The notes: a model not told the origin generated them from the letters alone. Shown: positions 43,271 through 52,781, counted from the first letter of the stretch. The stretch is DNA of 64,000 nt from Oceanobacillus chungangensis (GCF_003369565.1 NZ_PIOD01000003.1:1-64000), one strand, 5' to 3'. Program-made: numbers and translations.

Positions 43271-43819
43271 ATGGGATATACGAATTTAAATAAACTAATA
43301 CGGGAACGACGGGCAATAAAAAAATGTTATACAGATAAAGAAGTTAAAGAGGAATTAGTAAGGGAACTATTAGACACTGCGATTTGGGCACCAACACACG
43401 GACTTCGTCAACCTTGGCGCTTTGTCTATGTAGATAAGCATCAATTGCCAATCTTTGCGAAAAAAGTTGCTGCAACTTATCCAGAGGAAAGACAAGAGAA
43501 TCGAGAAAACTATTTAAATGAGCCTAACGCAATTTTAGTTGTAATTATGGAGGAACCTGACATTCCAAAACAATGGGATGAAAACTATGGTGCTACCGCT
43601 GCAATGATTCAAAACTTCTGGTTGTTAGCATGGGAAAAACAGCTCGGTGTAGTTTGGAAAACAAATCCCCATATATATAATCCAAACGTGAAGGATATAT
43701 TAAATGTCGGGGAAAATGAAAAAATCGTTGGCTTCCTGCACCTTGGATATTTTTCTGAAATACCAATTATAAAAGATAGAATAGCAGTCGATAATAAATT
43801 CACTAGATTTAATGGATAG
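43271..43819 (+). CDS. Nitroreductase-family FMN oxidoreductase, YfhC-like
   Basis: The 182-residue protein has the N-terminal FMN motif LIRERRAIKKCYTDKEV, WAPTHGLRQPWRFVYVD, GATAAMIQNFWLLAWEKQLGVVWKT and a GFLHLGYFSEIP C terminus, all typical of the nitroreductase fold. The length and the Fur box match Bacillus YfhC, an iron-limitation-induced oxidoreductase; a role in ferric reduction is possible but unproven. It is a single gene with a hairpin just after the stop. Confidence 0.87.
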   Translation: MGYTNLNKLIRERRAIKKCYTDKEVKEELVRELLDTAIWAPTHGLRQPWRFVYVDKHQLPIFAKKVAATYPEERQENRENYLNEPNAILVVIMEEPDIPKQWDENYGATAAMIQNFWLLAWEKQLGVVWKTNPHIYNPNVKDILNVGENEKIVGFLHLGYFSEIPIIKDRIAVDNKFTRFNG

Positions 43820-43823
43820 ATAA

Positions 43824-43859
43824 ATAACACCGCATGTTCTACAAGATATGCGGTGTTAT
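43824..43859 (+). terminator. Hairpin after the nitroreductase gene
   Basis: ATAACACCGCAT and ATGCGGTGTTAT form a perfect 12-bp stem just past the stop. It lacks a full T run, so it is a moderate terminator candidate. Confidence 0.6.
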
Positions 43860-43876
43860 ATATAATCGACAACTAA

Positions 43877-43927
43877 TAATATAATAATTCGTCAATATTT
43901 CCCAGGAAATGACGAATTATTATATTA
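43877..43927 (-). terminator. AT-rich hairpin at the end of the AraC-type regulator gene
   Basis: TAATATAATAATTCGTCA and its perfect complement (43910-43927) make an 18-bp stem overlapping the regulator stop codon. Strong stem but no clean T run. Confidence 0.6.
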
Positions 43928-44788
43928 TTTCTTTATTATTGGTATCCATACCTCACTATAATAATCAACACTATTCGGATCTCCATCGCTTAAATATACT
44001 TCTAACTCTGGTCCTTCTGCATGTTCATAACCAGTTGATGGGAACCATTCTGAAAATATTCGTTCCCAAACCTTTACCATTGCTACTGGCATCGATCCTT
44101 TCACAGGAAAAATTGCCCAAGTTGCTTTCGGTATTTCAAGCTCCTGCCATTCAGTAGGGTATGTCTCCGTTTGTTTCTCCGCGCCAATGAAATATGTCAT
44201 ATTCTCTTGCTGTGGATTAAAGTCAGCACAAACACCAATTAATCCTAATGGACCGCAATTTTTAGCGAGTGCTTCAGAAAACCCATTGTTATTCGACTCG
44301 TTCCAAAATGCTGTAATGTTACGATTATTTTCCCCGTTTACCGTCGATGTTTGAATACCTTTCCCTATTACTTGAAATGCTTCCTTCTCCATGATTTTGT
44401 ATTCCATTTCAACATCACCCTTAATTTGTATTTGAAACGAGAGTTTAGGGAAAGCCTTTAGCAACTGGCTTTTTTTTCGTGCAGCTGATGGAGTAATGCC
44501 GTGAATGTTACGAAAGGCCTTCGTAAAAGACTCAGGCGTTTCATACCCATATTTCAAGGCGACATCAATCACTTTACTATTGGACTGTACAAGCTCCTCC
44601 GCCGCCCTTGTCAACCGTCGATTTCGAATATATTCTCCAACGGTAAACCCTGTCAGCATGTGAAACATTCGTTGAAAATGAAATTTAGACATGCAGGAAA
44701 TCTTTGCAATCTTTTCGATTTGCAAATCCCCATCTAAATGCCTTTCGATAAAATCTATGCTATCAACCAACCGCTGAAGACTTTCCAT
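43925..44788 (-). CDS. AraC-family regulator with GyrI-like effector-binding domain
   Basis: The N-terminal double helix-turn-helix (about 8-105) includes IAKISCMSKFHFQRMFHMLTGF and VALKYGYETPESFTKAFRNIHGITP. The C-terminal GyrI-like/AraC effector-binding domain (about 140-285) begins VEMEYKIMEKEAFQVIGKG. Such proteins bind drugs or other small hydrophobic ligands, but the targets are unknown. ATG 44788 follows GGAG; the longer frame to 44821 lacks one. It is 287 residues and convergent with the nitroreductase gene. Confidence 0.86.
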   Translation of the reverse strand: MESLQRLVDSIDFIERHLDGDLQIEKIAKISCMSKFHFQRMFHMLTGFTVGEYIRNRRLTRAAEELVQSNSKVIDVALKYGYETPESFTKAFRNIHGITPSAARKKSQLLKAFPKLSFQIQIKGDVEMEYKIMEKEAFQVIGKGIQTSTVNGENNRNITAFWNESNNNGFSEALAKNCGPLGLIGVCADFNPQQENMTYFIGAEKQTETYPTEWQELEIPKATWAIFPVKGSMPVAMVKVWERIFSEWFPSTGYEHAEGPELEVYLSDGDPNSVDYYSEVWIPIIKK

Positions 44789-44958
44789 ATAGCCTCTCCT
44801 CTCTAAAGCTATCTTAGCCACTTTATAGCTTTATTTCCTGTCCTGCTGTGCTATTCGATGACAGGTTTGCATACTGTAAATTGTTACCTCTATCATACAT
44901 GAAAAAATTGTTTCCGACCTTACTCGATTTCATTCCGAAATATTTTTTCAAAAAGCAC

Positions 44959-44987
44959 TTGACTTTCATTTTGAATTGTCTTAATAT
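44959..44987 (+). promoter_or_regulatory. SigA-type promoter of the first trp T-box
   Basis: TTGACT (44959-44964) and TAATAT (44982-44987) are 17 bases apart, placing the start near 44994, right before the T-box stem I. Confidence 0.82.
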
Positions 44988-44993
44988 TGGTAT

Positions 44994-45275
44994 CAATAAT
45001 TAAATTAGTAAAAAGCAATGATGAAGAAGAGTAATCTAAATTAGTCACTAAAGAGAGCTGGTGGTCGGTGCAAACCAGTGTGAACACTTAGATGAATGGG
45101 CTTCTGAGCTTCCAAACCGAACGATAATTCAGTAGGCTTTGGCGAACAGGTCTCATCGTTATACGAGACGAATATTAAGCAGTTTGCTTGATATTGCTAA
45201 AGTGAGCTGATTTTTAGCTAATAAAGGTGGTACCACGGTCCCTCGTCCTTTTCGGATGAGGGGCCTTTTTGTATT
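44994..45275 (+). promoter_or_regulatory. Tryptophan T-box riboswitch, upstream copy
   Basis: It shows the stem I AG-box (AGAGAGCTGGTGGTCGGTG), a specifier loop reading GAA-TGG with Trp codon UGG at about 45096, the T-box AAAGGTGGTACCACGGTC near 45224 and a terminator of GGTCCCTCGTCC paired with GGATGAGGGGCC followed by T's. Uncharged tRNA-Trp should stabilise the antiterminator. No gene follows it directly; a family A repeat and a second T-box lie between it and trpE. Confidence 0.9.
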
Positions 45276-45372
45276 TTTCAAGTCTGCATCGCTTGTTGCT
45301 GTTATTGGTGCGAACGAACTGTCATATCTAGAGCGTATATCACTTCTATATCGAGTGATTACGCACAACCCT

Positions 45373-45493
45373 AGCGGAGGAAATACACGGAGACTCCTGC
45401 GGGAGGAAAGGCCTCGGTGAGACTACGAAGTGCGACAGCACAAGAAGGCTCACCAGCCGCCCGCGGAAAGCGAAGTGTATTTCCGGAGCGGTA
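45373..45493. repeat. Dispersed repeat family A, copy 3, between the two trp T-boxes
   Basis: It has GGAAATACACGGAGACTCCT, the CCTCGGTGAGACTACGAAGT block and CGGAAAGCGAAGTGTATTTC, in reverse orientation to copies 1 and 2. Its position splits what is probably a tandem T-box array. Confidence 0.88.
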
Positions 45494-45540
45494 GGCCGGT
45501 GAGCAATTATCATCCTAAGTTATATCGTATTATATCAATT

Positions 45541-45569
45541 TTGAAAACAGCCTTTAGTAATAATAAATA
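45541..45569 (+). promoter_or_regulatory. Possible second promoter before the downstream trp T-box
   Basis: TTGAAA (45541-45546) and TAAATA (45564-45569) are 17 bases apart. The elements are only moderate, so this may add to, not replace, the promoter before the first T-box. Confidence 0.45.
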
Positions 45570-45872
45570 AATCTAAATCAATGATTAAGAGAAGTAAGTA
45601 ATCCAGAAGCATATCAGAGAGCTGGTGTCGGTGGGAATCCAGTATGTAGATGATTACTGAATGGACTTATGAGAGGTTTTCCGAACAATCCTTTGTGGAT
45701 CAGTAAGAAAACACGGACTTCCGACGTTATACGGATAGGATATCGGATGAATCGCTTCCTGTATCTGAAAGAGATGAAAAGAAATTCTTTTCAACAGAGG
45801 TGGCACCGCGGTCCAATCGTCCTCTATAAGCACATTATTTATGTGTTTATAGAGGACTTTTTTTATTTAATA
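45570..45872 (+). promoter_or_regulatory. Tryptophan T-box riboswitch of the trp operon
   Basis: The AG-box (AGAGAGCTGGTGTCGGTG), an AGTAATC/GATTACT helix below the specifier loop, specifier GAA-TGG (Trp UGG, near 45661) and T-box AGAGGTGGCACCGCGGTCC (about 45796) are all present. The terminator pairs GTCCTCTATAA...CACAT with ATGTG...TTATAGAGGAC and is followed by seven T's. It ends 20 bases before the trpE start, so it directly controls the trp operon. Confidence 0.93.
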
Positions 45873-45891
45873 AATGAAGGGAAGGAAGAAA

Positions 45892-47304
45892 ATGTCACAT
45901 TCGGGTAACAATGAATACTCTTTTAAATCGACAAAGCAACATGCAGGGAATCTAACACCCATCGATATTTACAGACAATTACCAGGCAAGAAGAAATTCT
46001 TATTGGAAAGCACATTTCAACACCAAAAAAAAGGTAAATTCTCCTTTATTGGCGCAAATCCATATCAGGAAATCATCGGAAATGGACCGAGGACAACTGT
46101 TATTACTTGTGAAAAAGATACAAGGGTAATGGTCGATCAACACGCGCTCGACTATTTAAAAGAGCATCTTCCAAAAATTGAACTCGACTTCCACTTTCCA
46201 TTCTACGGTGGTGCAGTCGGCTATATTGGCTATGACTCAATTCGTTTACATGAGGATATTGGCAATATGTTACCAGATAACCTCGACATGCCAGACATTC
46301 ATTTCATGGTTTTCAAGGATATCATCGTCTTTGACCATACTGATAAAACAATCAGTTTAATTGTTCTAAACCACAATCTGCAAGCCGACACAATTTTAGA
46401 TGATCGGCTCGAGCAACTTAAAAAGGTATTAAGTAAATCAATCGAGCCATTGATTCAACAGAAAGCAAACCTAGACTTTCAAGCAGAAATGACGGAAAAG
46501 AAATTTATTGAGAATGTCAACATAGCAAAGACGCATCTAGAGCAAGGGGATGTCTTCCAAGTCGTTTTATCTCAGCGGTTCTCCGCGAAGATGGACGTGG
46601 ATCCCCTCTCATTTTATCAAAAGCTTCGGGAGGCGAATCCATCACCATACATGTTCTATATTGATTTTGCATCCTATCTCCTACTTGGGGCGTCTCCTGA
46701 AAGTCTTGTACAAACGACAGGTCAAGAAATCGTGACGAATCCAATTGCGGGAACGAGGGCACGTGGGAAATCGCAAGCTGAAGATGAGGCACTTGCCACG
46801 GAGCTACTACAGGATGAAAAGGAAATCGCAGAACACCGGATGCTCGTTGATTTAAGCAGGAATGATCTTGGACGCGTATGCGAAGTTGGCAGCATTACAA
46901 TTCCAACCTATATGACAATTGAAAAGTACCAGCATGTCATGCATATTGTTTCCGAGGTAAAAGGTGTGCTTCGCCGTGATTTATCAAGTATCGATGCACT
47001 AATTGCTTGTCTACCAGCTGGTACTGTATCCGGTGCACCGAAGATTCGGGCGATGCAATTGATTAATGAGTTAGAAGAAAAGAAGCGTGGCGTGTATGGA
47101 GGTGGAATTGGCTTTATCAACTTTAATCATGATTTAAACATTGCCCTCGCGATTCGCTCACTTGTTATTAAAGATAAGCAGGCCATTTTACAGTCAGGGG
47201 CAGGAATTGTTTATGATTCCGACGCCAAAATGGAATATCAAGAAACGTTAAACAAAGCAAAGTCAATTATGGAGGTGAATCGTTATGATCCTGTTAGTAG
47301 ATAA
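45892..47304 (+). CDS. trpE: Anthranilate synthase component I TrpE
   Basis: TrpE converts chorismate to anthranilate using ammonia from TrpG. KKFLLESTFQ carries the LLES tryptophan-feedback motif. The chorismate-binding half includes GDVFQVVLSQRF, NPIAGTRARGKS, EHRMLVDLSRNDLGRV, CLPAGTVSGAPKIRAM and AGAGIVYDSD-type segments. Start ATG 45892 follows GGAAGGAAG; an upstream ATG at 45874 overlaps that site. The result is 470 residues. First gene of the operon, under T-box control, overlapping trpG by 20 bases. Confidence 0.95.
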   Translation: MSHSGNNEYSFKSTKQHAGNLTPIDIYRQLPGKKKFLLESTFQHQKKGKFSFIGANPYQEIIGNGPRTTVITCEKDTRVMVDQHALDYLKEHLPKIELDFHFPFYGGAVGYIGYDSIRLHEDIGNMLPDNLDMPDIHFMVFKDIIVFDHTDKTISLIVLNHNLQADTILDDRLEQLKKVLSKSIEPLIQQKANLDFQAEMTEKKFIENVNIAKTHLEQGDVFQVVLSQRFSAKMDVDPLSFYQKLREANPSPYMFYIDFASYLLLGASPESLVQTTGQEIVTNPIAGTRARGKSQAEDEALATELLQDEKEIAEHRMLVDLSRNDLGRVCEVGSITIPTYMTIEKYQHVMHIVSEVKGVLRRDLSSIDALIACLPAGTVSGAPKIRAMQLINELEEKKRGVYGGGIGFINFNHDLNIALAIRSLVIKDKQAILQSGAGIVYDSDAKMEYQETLNKAKSIMEVNRYDPVSR

Positions 47305-47896
47305 CTATGACTCATTCACATACAACATTTACCAATATGTGGCAGGTGAAAATGAACCTGTAACTGTTGTAAGAAATGATGCCATTTCACTAAAAGAAAT
47401 AGCAGCAATGGACTTACAAGGAATAATCATTTCACCTGGTCCTGGCTTACCGAATCAAGCAGGGATATGTCTAGACTTGGTTCGAGAATTTTATAAAACC
47501 ATTCCGATTCTTGGAATTTGCTTAGGACAGCAGGTCATTGCAGAGGCATTAGGTGGTGAACTTCGACTCGCAAAGGAGATAAAACATGGAAAAACATCGT
47601 ACATCACCCATCGTAAAAAAGGGATTTTAAAGGGAATACCCAATCCAGTTGAGGTTATGCGCTACCACTCTTATGTAGTTGATGAAATGAGAATCCCAGA
47701 AGAATTGGATATCGTTGCAATAGCAATGGAAGATGAGGAGATTATGGCAATCAAGCATAAGCAGTATCCCTTATATGGTGTTCAGTTTCACCCCGAGTCA
47801 ATCGGAACAGTAACAGGAAAGCAGCTTATTCATAATTTTGTAACGAAAATTCGAGAGGAGAATACCAATGAAAAACTATCTGGAAAAATTAATTAA
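47285..47896 (+). CDS. trpG: Anthranilate synthase glutaminase component TrpG
   Basis: The 203-residue class I glutaminase supplies ammonia to TrpE. Cys79 lies in ILGICLGQQ, and the His and Glu of QFHPESIGT complete the triad. Bacillus subtilis lacks a trpG in its trp operon and uses the shared PabA; here a dedicated subunit is encoded between trpE and trpD, as in many other Bacillaceae. GGAGGTG precedes the ATG. Confidence 0.94.
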   Translation: MILLVDNYDSFTYNIYQYVAGENEPVTVVRNDAISLKEIAAMDLQGIIISPGPGLPNQAGICLDLVREFYKTIPILGICLGQQVIAEALGGELRLAKEIKHGKTSYITHRKKGILKGIPNPVEVMRYHSYVVDEMRIPEELDIVAIAMEDEEIMAIKHKQYPLYGVQFHPESIGTVTGKQLIHNFVTKIREENTNEKLSGKIN

Positions 47897-48893
47897 TCGA
47901 GAAAACCTTTCAACTGAGGAAATGAAGGATGCTGTACATTACTGCTTTACGGAGACAGCAACAGATTCCGAGATTGCAGCTTTTTTAACCGCCCTGCAAG
48001 CAAAAGGTGAAACTGCAGATGAAATTACCGGGATTGTTGATGTTATCCGAAATGAATCTTCCTTCCAAGCAACTGCCGTTTCAGGGGCAATGGATAACTG
48101 CGGAACTGGAGGGGATAAATCCTACAGCTTTAACATCAGTACTACCTCTGCATTTGTACTTGCTGGAGCAGGTGTTACAGTCGCAAAGCATGGCAACCGC
48201 AGTATTACAAGTAAATCCGGGAGTGCAGATGTCCTTGAAAAATTAGGTGTATCGCTATCTTTTTCCAAGGAACAAACAGAGGAGCTGCTGCAGGAGAATC
48301 AAATTGCCTTCCTATACGCACCAAATGTTCATGTAGCATTGAAGCCTTTTACAAAAGTAAGAAGAGAATTAAGGATAGCGACAATTTTTAATGCAATCGG
48401 GCCATTAACGAATCCAATTACACTCGAGTCACAGCTGCTTGGTGTTTATCGAAGGGAACTAATGCCAATTTTAACAGAGGCATTACACAAGTTGGGGAGA
48501 AAACGTGCAGTTGTCGTGAACGGTGCCGGAAATGTCGATGAAGCGACACTCTCAGGAGAGAACCAGCTTATGCTCCTTGATAATGGAAAAATCACTTCGT
48601 TCACATTGCGACCTGAGGATGTCGGCTTACCATACTATTCCAAAGATGAAATTCGTGGTGGGGATGCAAATCGAAATGCAGATATTCTACTTAATGTACT
48701 AAAAGGAAAAAGTGGAGCTTACTACAATACAACCATATTAAATGCCGGAATTGGCATCTTTGCAAACGGCAAGGCAGAGACCATTGAAGATGGAATCGAG
48801 CTAGCACGGGAGAGCATTGATTCTGGAGCTGCATTAGCAAAATTAGAATTTCTAATGAATTACAGCAAAAAAATCCCAAGCGAGGTGTTTTAA
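47868..48893 (+). CDS. trpD: Anthranilate phosphoribosyltransferase TrpD
   Basis: TrpD joins anthranilate to PRPP. The glycine-rich PRPP loop NCGTGGDKSYSFNIST, KHGNRSITSKSGSADVLEKLG and ATIFNAIGPLTNP are intact in this 341-residue protein. The start overlaps trpG by 29 bases, and trpC follows with no gap, so the block is translationally coupled. Confidence 0.95.
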   Translation: MKNYLEKLINRENLSTEEMKDAVHYCFTETATDSEIAAFLTALQAKGETADEITGIVDVIRNESSFQATAVSGAMDNCGTGGDKSYSFNISTTSAFVLAGAGVTVAKHGNRSITSKSGSADVLEKLGVSLSFSKEQTEELLQENQIAFLYAPNVHVALKPFTKVRRELRIATIFNAIGPLTNPITLESQLLGVYRRELMPILTEALHKLGRKRAVVVNGAGNVDEATLSGENQLMLLDNGKITSFTLRPEDVGLPYYSKDEIRGGDANRNADILLNVLKGKSGAYYNTTILNAGIGIFANGKAETIEDGIELARESIDSGAALAKLEFLMNYSKKIPSEVF

Positions 48894-49679
48894 TTGTCCA
48901 TCTTAGAAAAAATCTTGATTGAAAAAGAAAAAGAAGTAAAAGCATTAATCAATCAAACTTTTGTTCCAGTTGAAGCGAAGAAAATCACTACATTTAAAGA
49001 GAGGGTACGCGTAGCAAATACTATGGCCGTTATTTCCGAAATCAAACGCTCTTCCCCATCAAAAGGCGAAATAAAAATGACAGTAGATCCTGTAACACAA
49101 GCCAAGCAATACGAAGCATATGGTGCTGCCGCTATTTCTGTTCTTACCGATAAACCTTTTTTCAATGGTACAATGGACGATTTACGTGCGGTTAGAGAAG
49201 CTGTTGATTTACCGATATTATGCAAGGATTTCATTATTCACCGAATTCAAATTGATCAAGCAAAGGCTGCTGGTGCATCCATTATTCTATTAATCGTTGC
49301 TGCATTATCAACAACGGATTTAGAAAATCTCTATTACTATGCTAGAAGCTTGGACCTAGAAGTCTTGGTTGAGGTTCATAACGAAGAAGAAATGAAAACA
49401 ACACTACAATTAAATCCAGAAATCATCGGGATTAATAATCGAAATTTGAAAACGTTCGAGGTCAATTTGGAAACTACTGAAAAGCTCGCAGCAATGTTGA
49501 CGAACCCAAACACAATCTTGATTAGTGAAAGTGGAATGAAAACTGCAGCAGATGTTGTTCGAGCAAGAGATGCTGGAGCAAAGGCTATTTTAGTTGGGGA
49601 AACATTAATGCGTGCAGATAATCTGGAACAGACCTTTCAAAAACTAAAAGTTGCATTGCCTGCGGGAGGAGCGAAATAA
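48894..49679 (+). CDS. trpC: Indole-3-glycerol phosphate synthase TrpC
   Basis: TrpC closes the indole ring from CdRP. The barrel shows AVISEIKRSSPSKG (catalytic Lys), ILCKDFIIHRIQIDQAKAAGAS, IGINNRNLKTFEV and ISESGMKTAADVVRARDAGAKAILVGETLM. Translation starts at TTG immediately after the trpD stop with GAGGTG upstream. It is monofunctional, separate from TrpF. Confidence 0.95.
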   Translation: MSILEKILIEKEKEVKALINQTFVPVEAKKITTFKERVRVANTMAVISEIKRSSPSKGEIKMTVDPVTQAKQYEAYGAAAISVLTDKPFFNGTMDDLRAVREAVDLPILCKDFIIHRIQIDQAKAAGASIILLIVAALSTTDLENLYYYARSLDLEVLVEVHNEEEMKTTLQLNPEIIGINNRNLKTFEVNLETTEKLAAMLTNPNTILISESGMKTAADVVRARDAGAKAILVGETLMRADNLEQTFQKLKVALPAGGAK

Positions 49680-49682
49680 ATC

Positions 49683-50324
49683 ATGCTTGTAAAAATATGT
49701 GGGATCACAACAAGAGAGGCAGCAGAAGTTGCGTTTACATCTGGAGCAGATTTTATCGGCTTCGTATTTGCTGAGAGTAAGCGAAAAATTTCACCTGAAG
49801 CTGCTAGGGATATTTCGAGAGCGCTCCCCGCTTCTGTTAAAAAGGTAGGTGTGTTTGTAAATGAAACAATCGATAAGATGGTTGAAATCGCAGAAATCGT
49901 CGGGCTCGATTATATTCAGCTACACGGAGACGAACCTGCTGATATCGCTGCGGCACTACCATACAAAATCATTAAAGCATTCTCAGTAACAAAGGAAAAT
50001 CTTGCTGCCATTGAATCCTACCCTTGTGATTATTATTTACTTGACAGTCCAATGGGAGAATACCGTGGTGGAAACGGGATAACGTTTGACTGGACAATGA
50101 TTGATCATCTTGCCATTCCACATGAGAAAATACTTTTAGCTGGTGGACTAAACGCAGACAATATCATAGAAGCAATTAAGCTCACTAATCCCGCTGGAGT
50201 TGATGTCTCTAGCGGCGTTGAAACAAATGGGATAAAGGACCATACAAAAATCAAGCAATTTATTAAACTTGCAGTAAGCAATCGAAAGGATGAGACAATT
50301 GACAACCTACACAATGCCAGATGA
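49683..50324 (+). CDS. trpF: Phosphoribosylanthranilate isomerase TrpF
   Basis: TrpF isomerises PRA to CdRP. Its start [16 protein letters not shown] holds the catalytic Cys. [29 protein letters not shown] and [14 protein letters not shown] with [14 protein letters not shown] (catalytic Asp and phosphate loop) follow. The 213-residue gene begins three bases after trpC and overlaps trpB. Confidence 0.94.
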   Translation: MLVKICGITTREAAEVAFTSGADFIGFVFAESKRKISPEAARDISRALPASVKKVGVFVNETIDKMVEIAEIVGLDYIQLHGDEPADIAAALPYKIIKAFSVTKENLAAIESYPCDYYLLDSPMGEYRGGNGITFDWTMIDHLAIPHEKILLAGGLNADNIIEAIKLTNPAGVDVSSGVETNGIKDHTKIKQFIKLAVSNRKDETIDNLHNAR

Positions 50325-51495
50325 AACAGGAAGATTTGGTAGTTTTGGAGGAAGATTCGTTCCAGAACTATTGATGCCCGCACTACTAGAATTAGAGGAA
50401 GCATATGAACAGGCTAAGAATGACCCGCAATTTATCGAGGAATTACACTATTATTTGAAGCAATATGTAGGCAGGGAAACGCCTCTTTATTTTGCAGAAC
50501 AGTTAACCAAAGAAGTTGGCGGGGCAAATATATATCTTAAACGCGAGGATCTAAATCATACAGGCGCACACAAAATAAATAATACAATTGGTCAGGCGCT
50601 GCTTACACTTAGAATGGGTAAGAAAAAGGTCGTTGCTGAAACTGGCGCTGGTCAGCACGGTGTTGCGACTGCAACAGTATGTGCGCTTTTTGATCTTGAA
50701 TGTATTGTATTTATGGGTGAGGAAGACATTCGTCGGCAAAAACTGAATGTGTTTCGCATGGAATTATTAGGTGCAGAAGTTCGCAGTGTCAGCCACGGAA
50801 GCGGTACATTAAAAGATGCTACCAATGAAGCTTTACGCTACTGGGCGAGCAATGTGAATGATACCCATTATATTTTAGGATCCGCAGTTGGACCACATCC
50901 ATTTCCGAAAATTGTTCGTGATTTGCAATCTGTAATCGGCAAGGAAACGAAGCAACAAATTGTTGAGCAAACTGGGAAACTACCAGATGCAATCGTCGCC
51001 TGTGTTGGTGGTGGCAGTAATTCAATTGGCATGTTCCACCCATTTATTGAAGAGGAAGCTGTAAAACTAGTTGGTGTCGAAGCTGCTGGGGCTGGAATTG
51101 ATACGGAACAACATGCGGCTACAATTACAAAAGGAAGCAAAGGGATTTTACATGGAACATTATCAAACCTTTTGCAGGACGAAAATGGGCAAATTACCGA
51201 AGCATTCTCCATCTCCGCCGGACTCGATTACCCTGGCGTTGGCCCGGAGCATAGTCATTTAAATGAAACTGGTCGTGTCCATTATGCTGCGATTACAGAT
51301 GACGAAGCATTGGACGCATTTCAAGCGTTGTCGAGAATCGAAGGAATCATTCCTGCACTAGAAAGCGCGCATGCAGTTGCCTACGCAATGAAGCTTGCAA
51401 AGGAAATGAAGCCGGATCAAACATTGGTTATTTGCTTATCTGGACGTGGGGATAAGGATGTAGAGCAAGTAAAAGATCGATTGGAGGAGAAATAA
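50299..51495 (+). CDS. trpB: Tryptophan synthase beta subunit TrpB
   Basis: TrpB uses pyridoxal phosphate to join indole and serine. The Schiff-base lysine is in [17 protein letters not shown], and the phosphate loop is [31 protein letters not shown] and [12 protein letters not shown] complete it. A TTG at 50299 lies eight bases after AAAGGA and is my preferred start (398 residues); ATG at 50290 is the alternative. It overlaps trpF by 26 bases. Confidence 0.94.
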   Translation: MTTYTMPDETGRFGSFGGRFVPELLMPALLELEEAYEQAKNDPQFIEELHYYLKQYVGRETPLYFAEQLTKEVGGANIYLKREDLNHTGAHKINNTIGQALLTLRMGKKKVVAETGAGQHGVATATVCALFDLECIVFMGEEDIRRQKLNVFRMELLGAEVRSVSHGSGTLKDATNEALRYWASNVNDTHYILGSAVGPHPFPKIVRDLQSVIGKETKQQIVEQTGKLPDAIVACVGGGSNSIGMFHPFIEEEAVKLVGVEAAGAGIDTEQHAATITKGSKGILHGTLSNLLQDENGQITEAFSISAGLDYPGVGPEHSHLNETGRVHYAAITDDEALDAFQALSRIEGIIPALESAHAVAYAMKLAKEMKPDQTLVICLSGRGDKDVEQVKDRLEEK

Positions 51496-52287
51496 ATGGG
51501 AAAAGAAAGAATCGAGCAGATTTTCCAAGAAAAACAATCAGCAGGACAGAAATTGTTTATTCCCTATATTATGGCCGGTGATGGAGGTCTGGACATTTTA
51601 GAAGAGAGAATTCAATTTCTAAAAGATAGCGGTGTCGCAGCAATCGAACTTGGCATCCCCTTCTCCGACCCAATCGCCGACGGACCGACGATTCAAGCAG
51701 CAGGGCAACGCGCACTTTCTAATGGCACAAGTTTAAAAGCAGTGCTGAATCATTTACAAAATTTTGAAGCTAAACCTGAAGTGCCGATTATTTTTATGAC
51801 CTATCTAAATCCGATTTATAATTATGGGTTAGAAAAATTTGCAGCGGACTGTGAAAAAGCTGGCGTTGATGGCATCATCATCCCCGACCTGCCAATGGAG
51901 GAGGAAGATATGATTGCAGGAGCATTACGGGCACATTCCATCGCTTTTATCCGTTTAGTTGCAATGACAAGTCCGAGAGAGCGAATGATTGAAATAGCAA
52001 AACGATCAGAAGGCTTCCTTTATGCTGTCTCCGTTATGGGAACGACTGGCGCGCGACAATCACATGGCAAGAATGTAAAAGCCTATTTAGATACATTGAA
52101 GGAAAATAGCCCTGTTCCCGTACTAGCAGGATTCGGCGTTTCAAGTGTAGAACAGGCAAATGAGCTTGGTACACATTGTGATGGCGTTATTGTCGGCAGT
52201 AAAATAGTAGACCTATTTCATCAAAGGCAGGATGCGGAAGTTAGGAAGCTCGTGCAGGGAAGTATTGAGGTTGGGGTGAAGGGTTAA
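51496..52287 (+). CDS. trpA: Tryptophan synthase alpha subunit TrpA
   Basis: TrpA splits indole-3-glycerol phosphate and passes indole to TrpB through a tunnel. AAIELGIPFSDPIADGPTIQ contains the catalytic Glu and an Asp, followed by GVDGIIIPDLPMEEED and a VMGTTGARQSHG phosphate loop. It is 263 residues and the last gene of the operon, starting directly after trpB. A strong terminator lies 110 bases on. Confidence 0.95.
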   Translation: MGKERIEQIFQEKQSAGQKLFIPYIMAGDGGLDILEERIQFLKDSGVAAIELGIPFSDPIADGPTIQAAGQRALSNGTSLKAVLNHLQNFEAKPEVPIIFMTYLNPIYNYGLEKFAADCEKAGVDGIIIPDLPMEEEDMIAGALRAHSIAFIRLVAMTSPRERMIEIAKRSEGFLYAVSVMGTTGARQSHGKNVKAYLDTLKENSPVPVLAGFGVSSVEQANELGTHCDGVIVGSKIVDLFHQRQDAEVRKLVQGSIEVGVKG

Positions 52288-52397
52288 CTCGAGTTTATTG
52301 GAAAATGCATCGCATGTTTGTAAAATATCAAATAGTCATGAATATCAGCTGGCATCTATTACATTAGAATTCAAATGATTTCACCAGTGCAAAGTAT

Positions 52398-52437
52398 AAG
52401 CAGGCAAGCCCTCGAATCGCTTGCCTGCTTATTTTTT
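52398..52437 (+). terminator. Intrinsic terminator of the trp operon
   Basis: AAGCAGGCAAGC and GCTTGCCTGCTT form a perfect 12-bp stem, and ATTTTTT follows. Confidence 0.9.
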
Positions 52438-52439
52438 CG

Positions 52440-52781
52440 AGAAGAATCAACAAAACTCGAGGAATGACAGGCACCAAAAAAAGAAAGCCAGTGATCAAGT
52501 GGCCTTCTAAAAAAAGAGCGAATCATGGGTTGTAAGGATAATCTAAATCTAATCTAAGTCTTAGCTAGATTCTATATATATATATTCCGTCAGTCGCTTT
52601 ATGTATAGTCCACATCCCTACTGCATTCACACATTTACTTATCTCCCTTTAAATAATTGTAATAATTTATGATAAATACTAGTTTTACGTACATTTTCAA
52701 TGTATAAAAGACAAACACACTTGCAGGGAACTTCAAAGTACATATATTACAGTATTAAATAATGAAAGGAGTTATATCAAT
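52440..52781. other. Non-coding gap before the Gln-rich gene
   Basis: No gene, hairpin or repeat I can support. The DNA is AT-rich. A CATATATTA at 52741-52749, ahead of the next gene, fits the -10 pattern of mother-cell sigma-K promoters (CATA-N3-TA), but a good -35 is not evident. Confidence 0.3.

Noticed and set aside
52440-52500. Antisense or leader RNA after the trp terminator
   Set aside because: No hairpin, promoter or ribosome site of usable quality is present.
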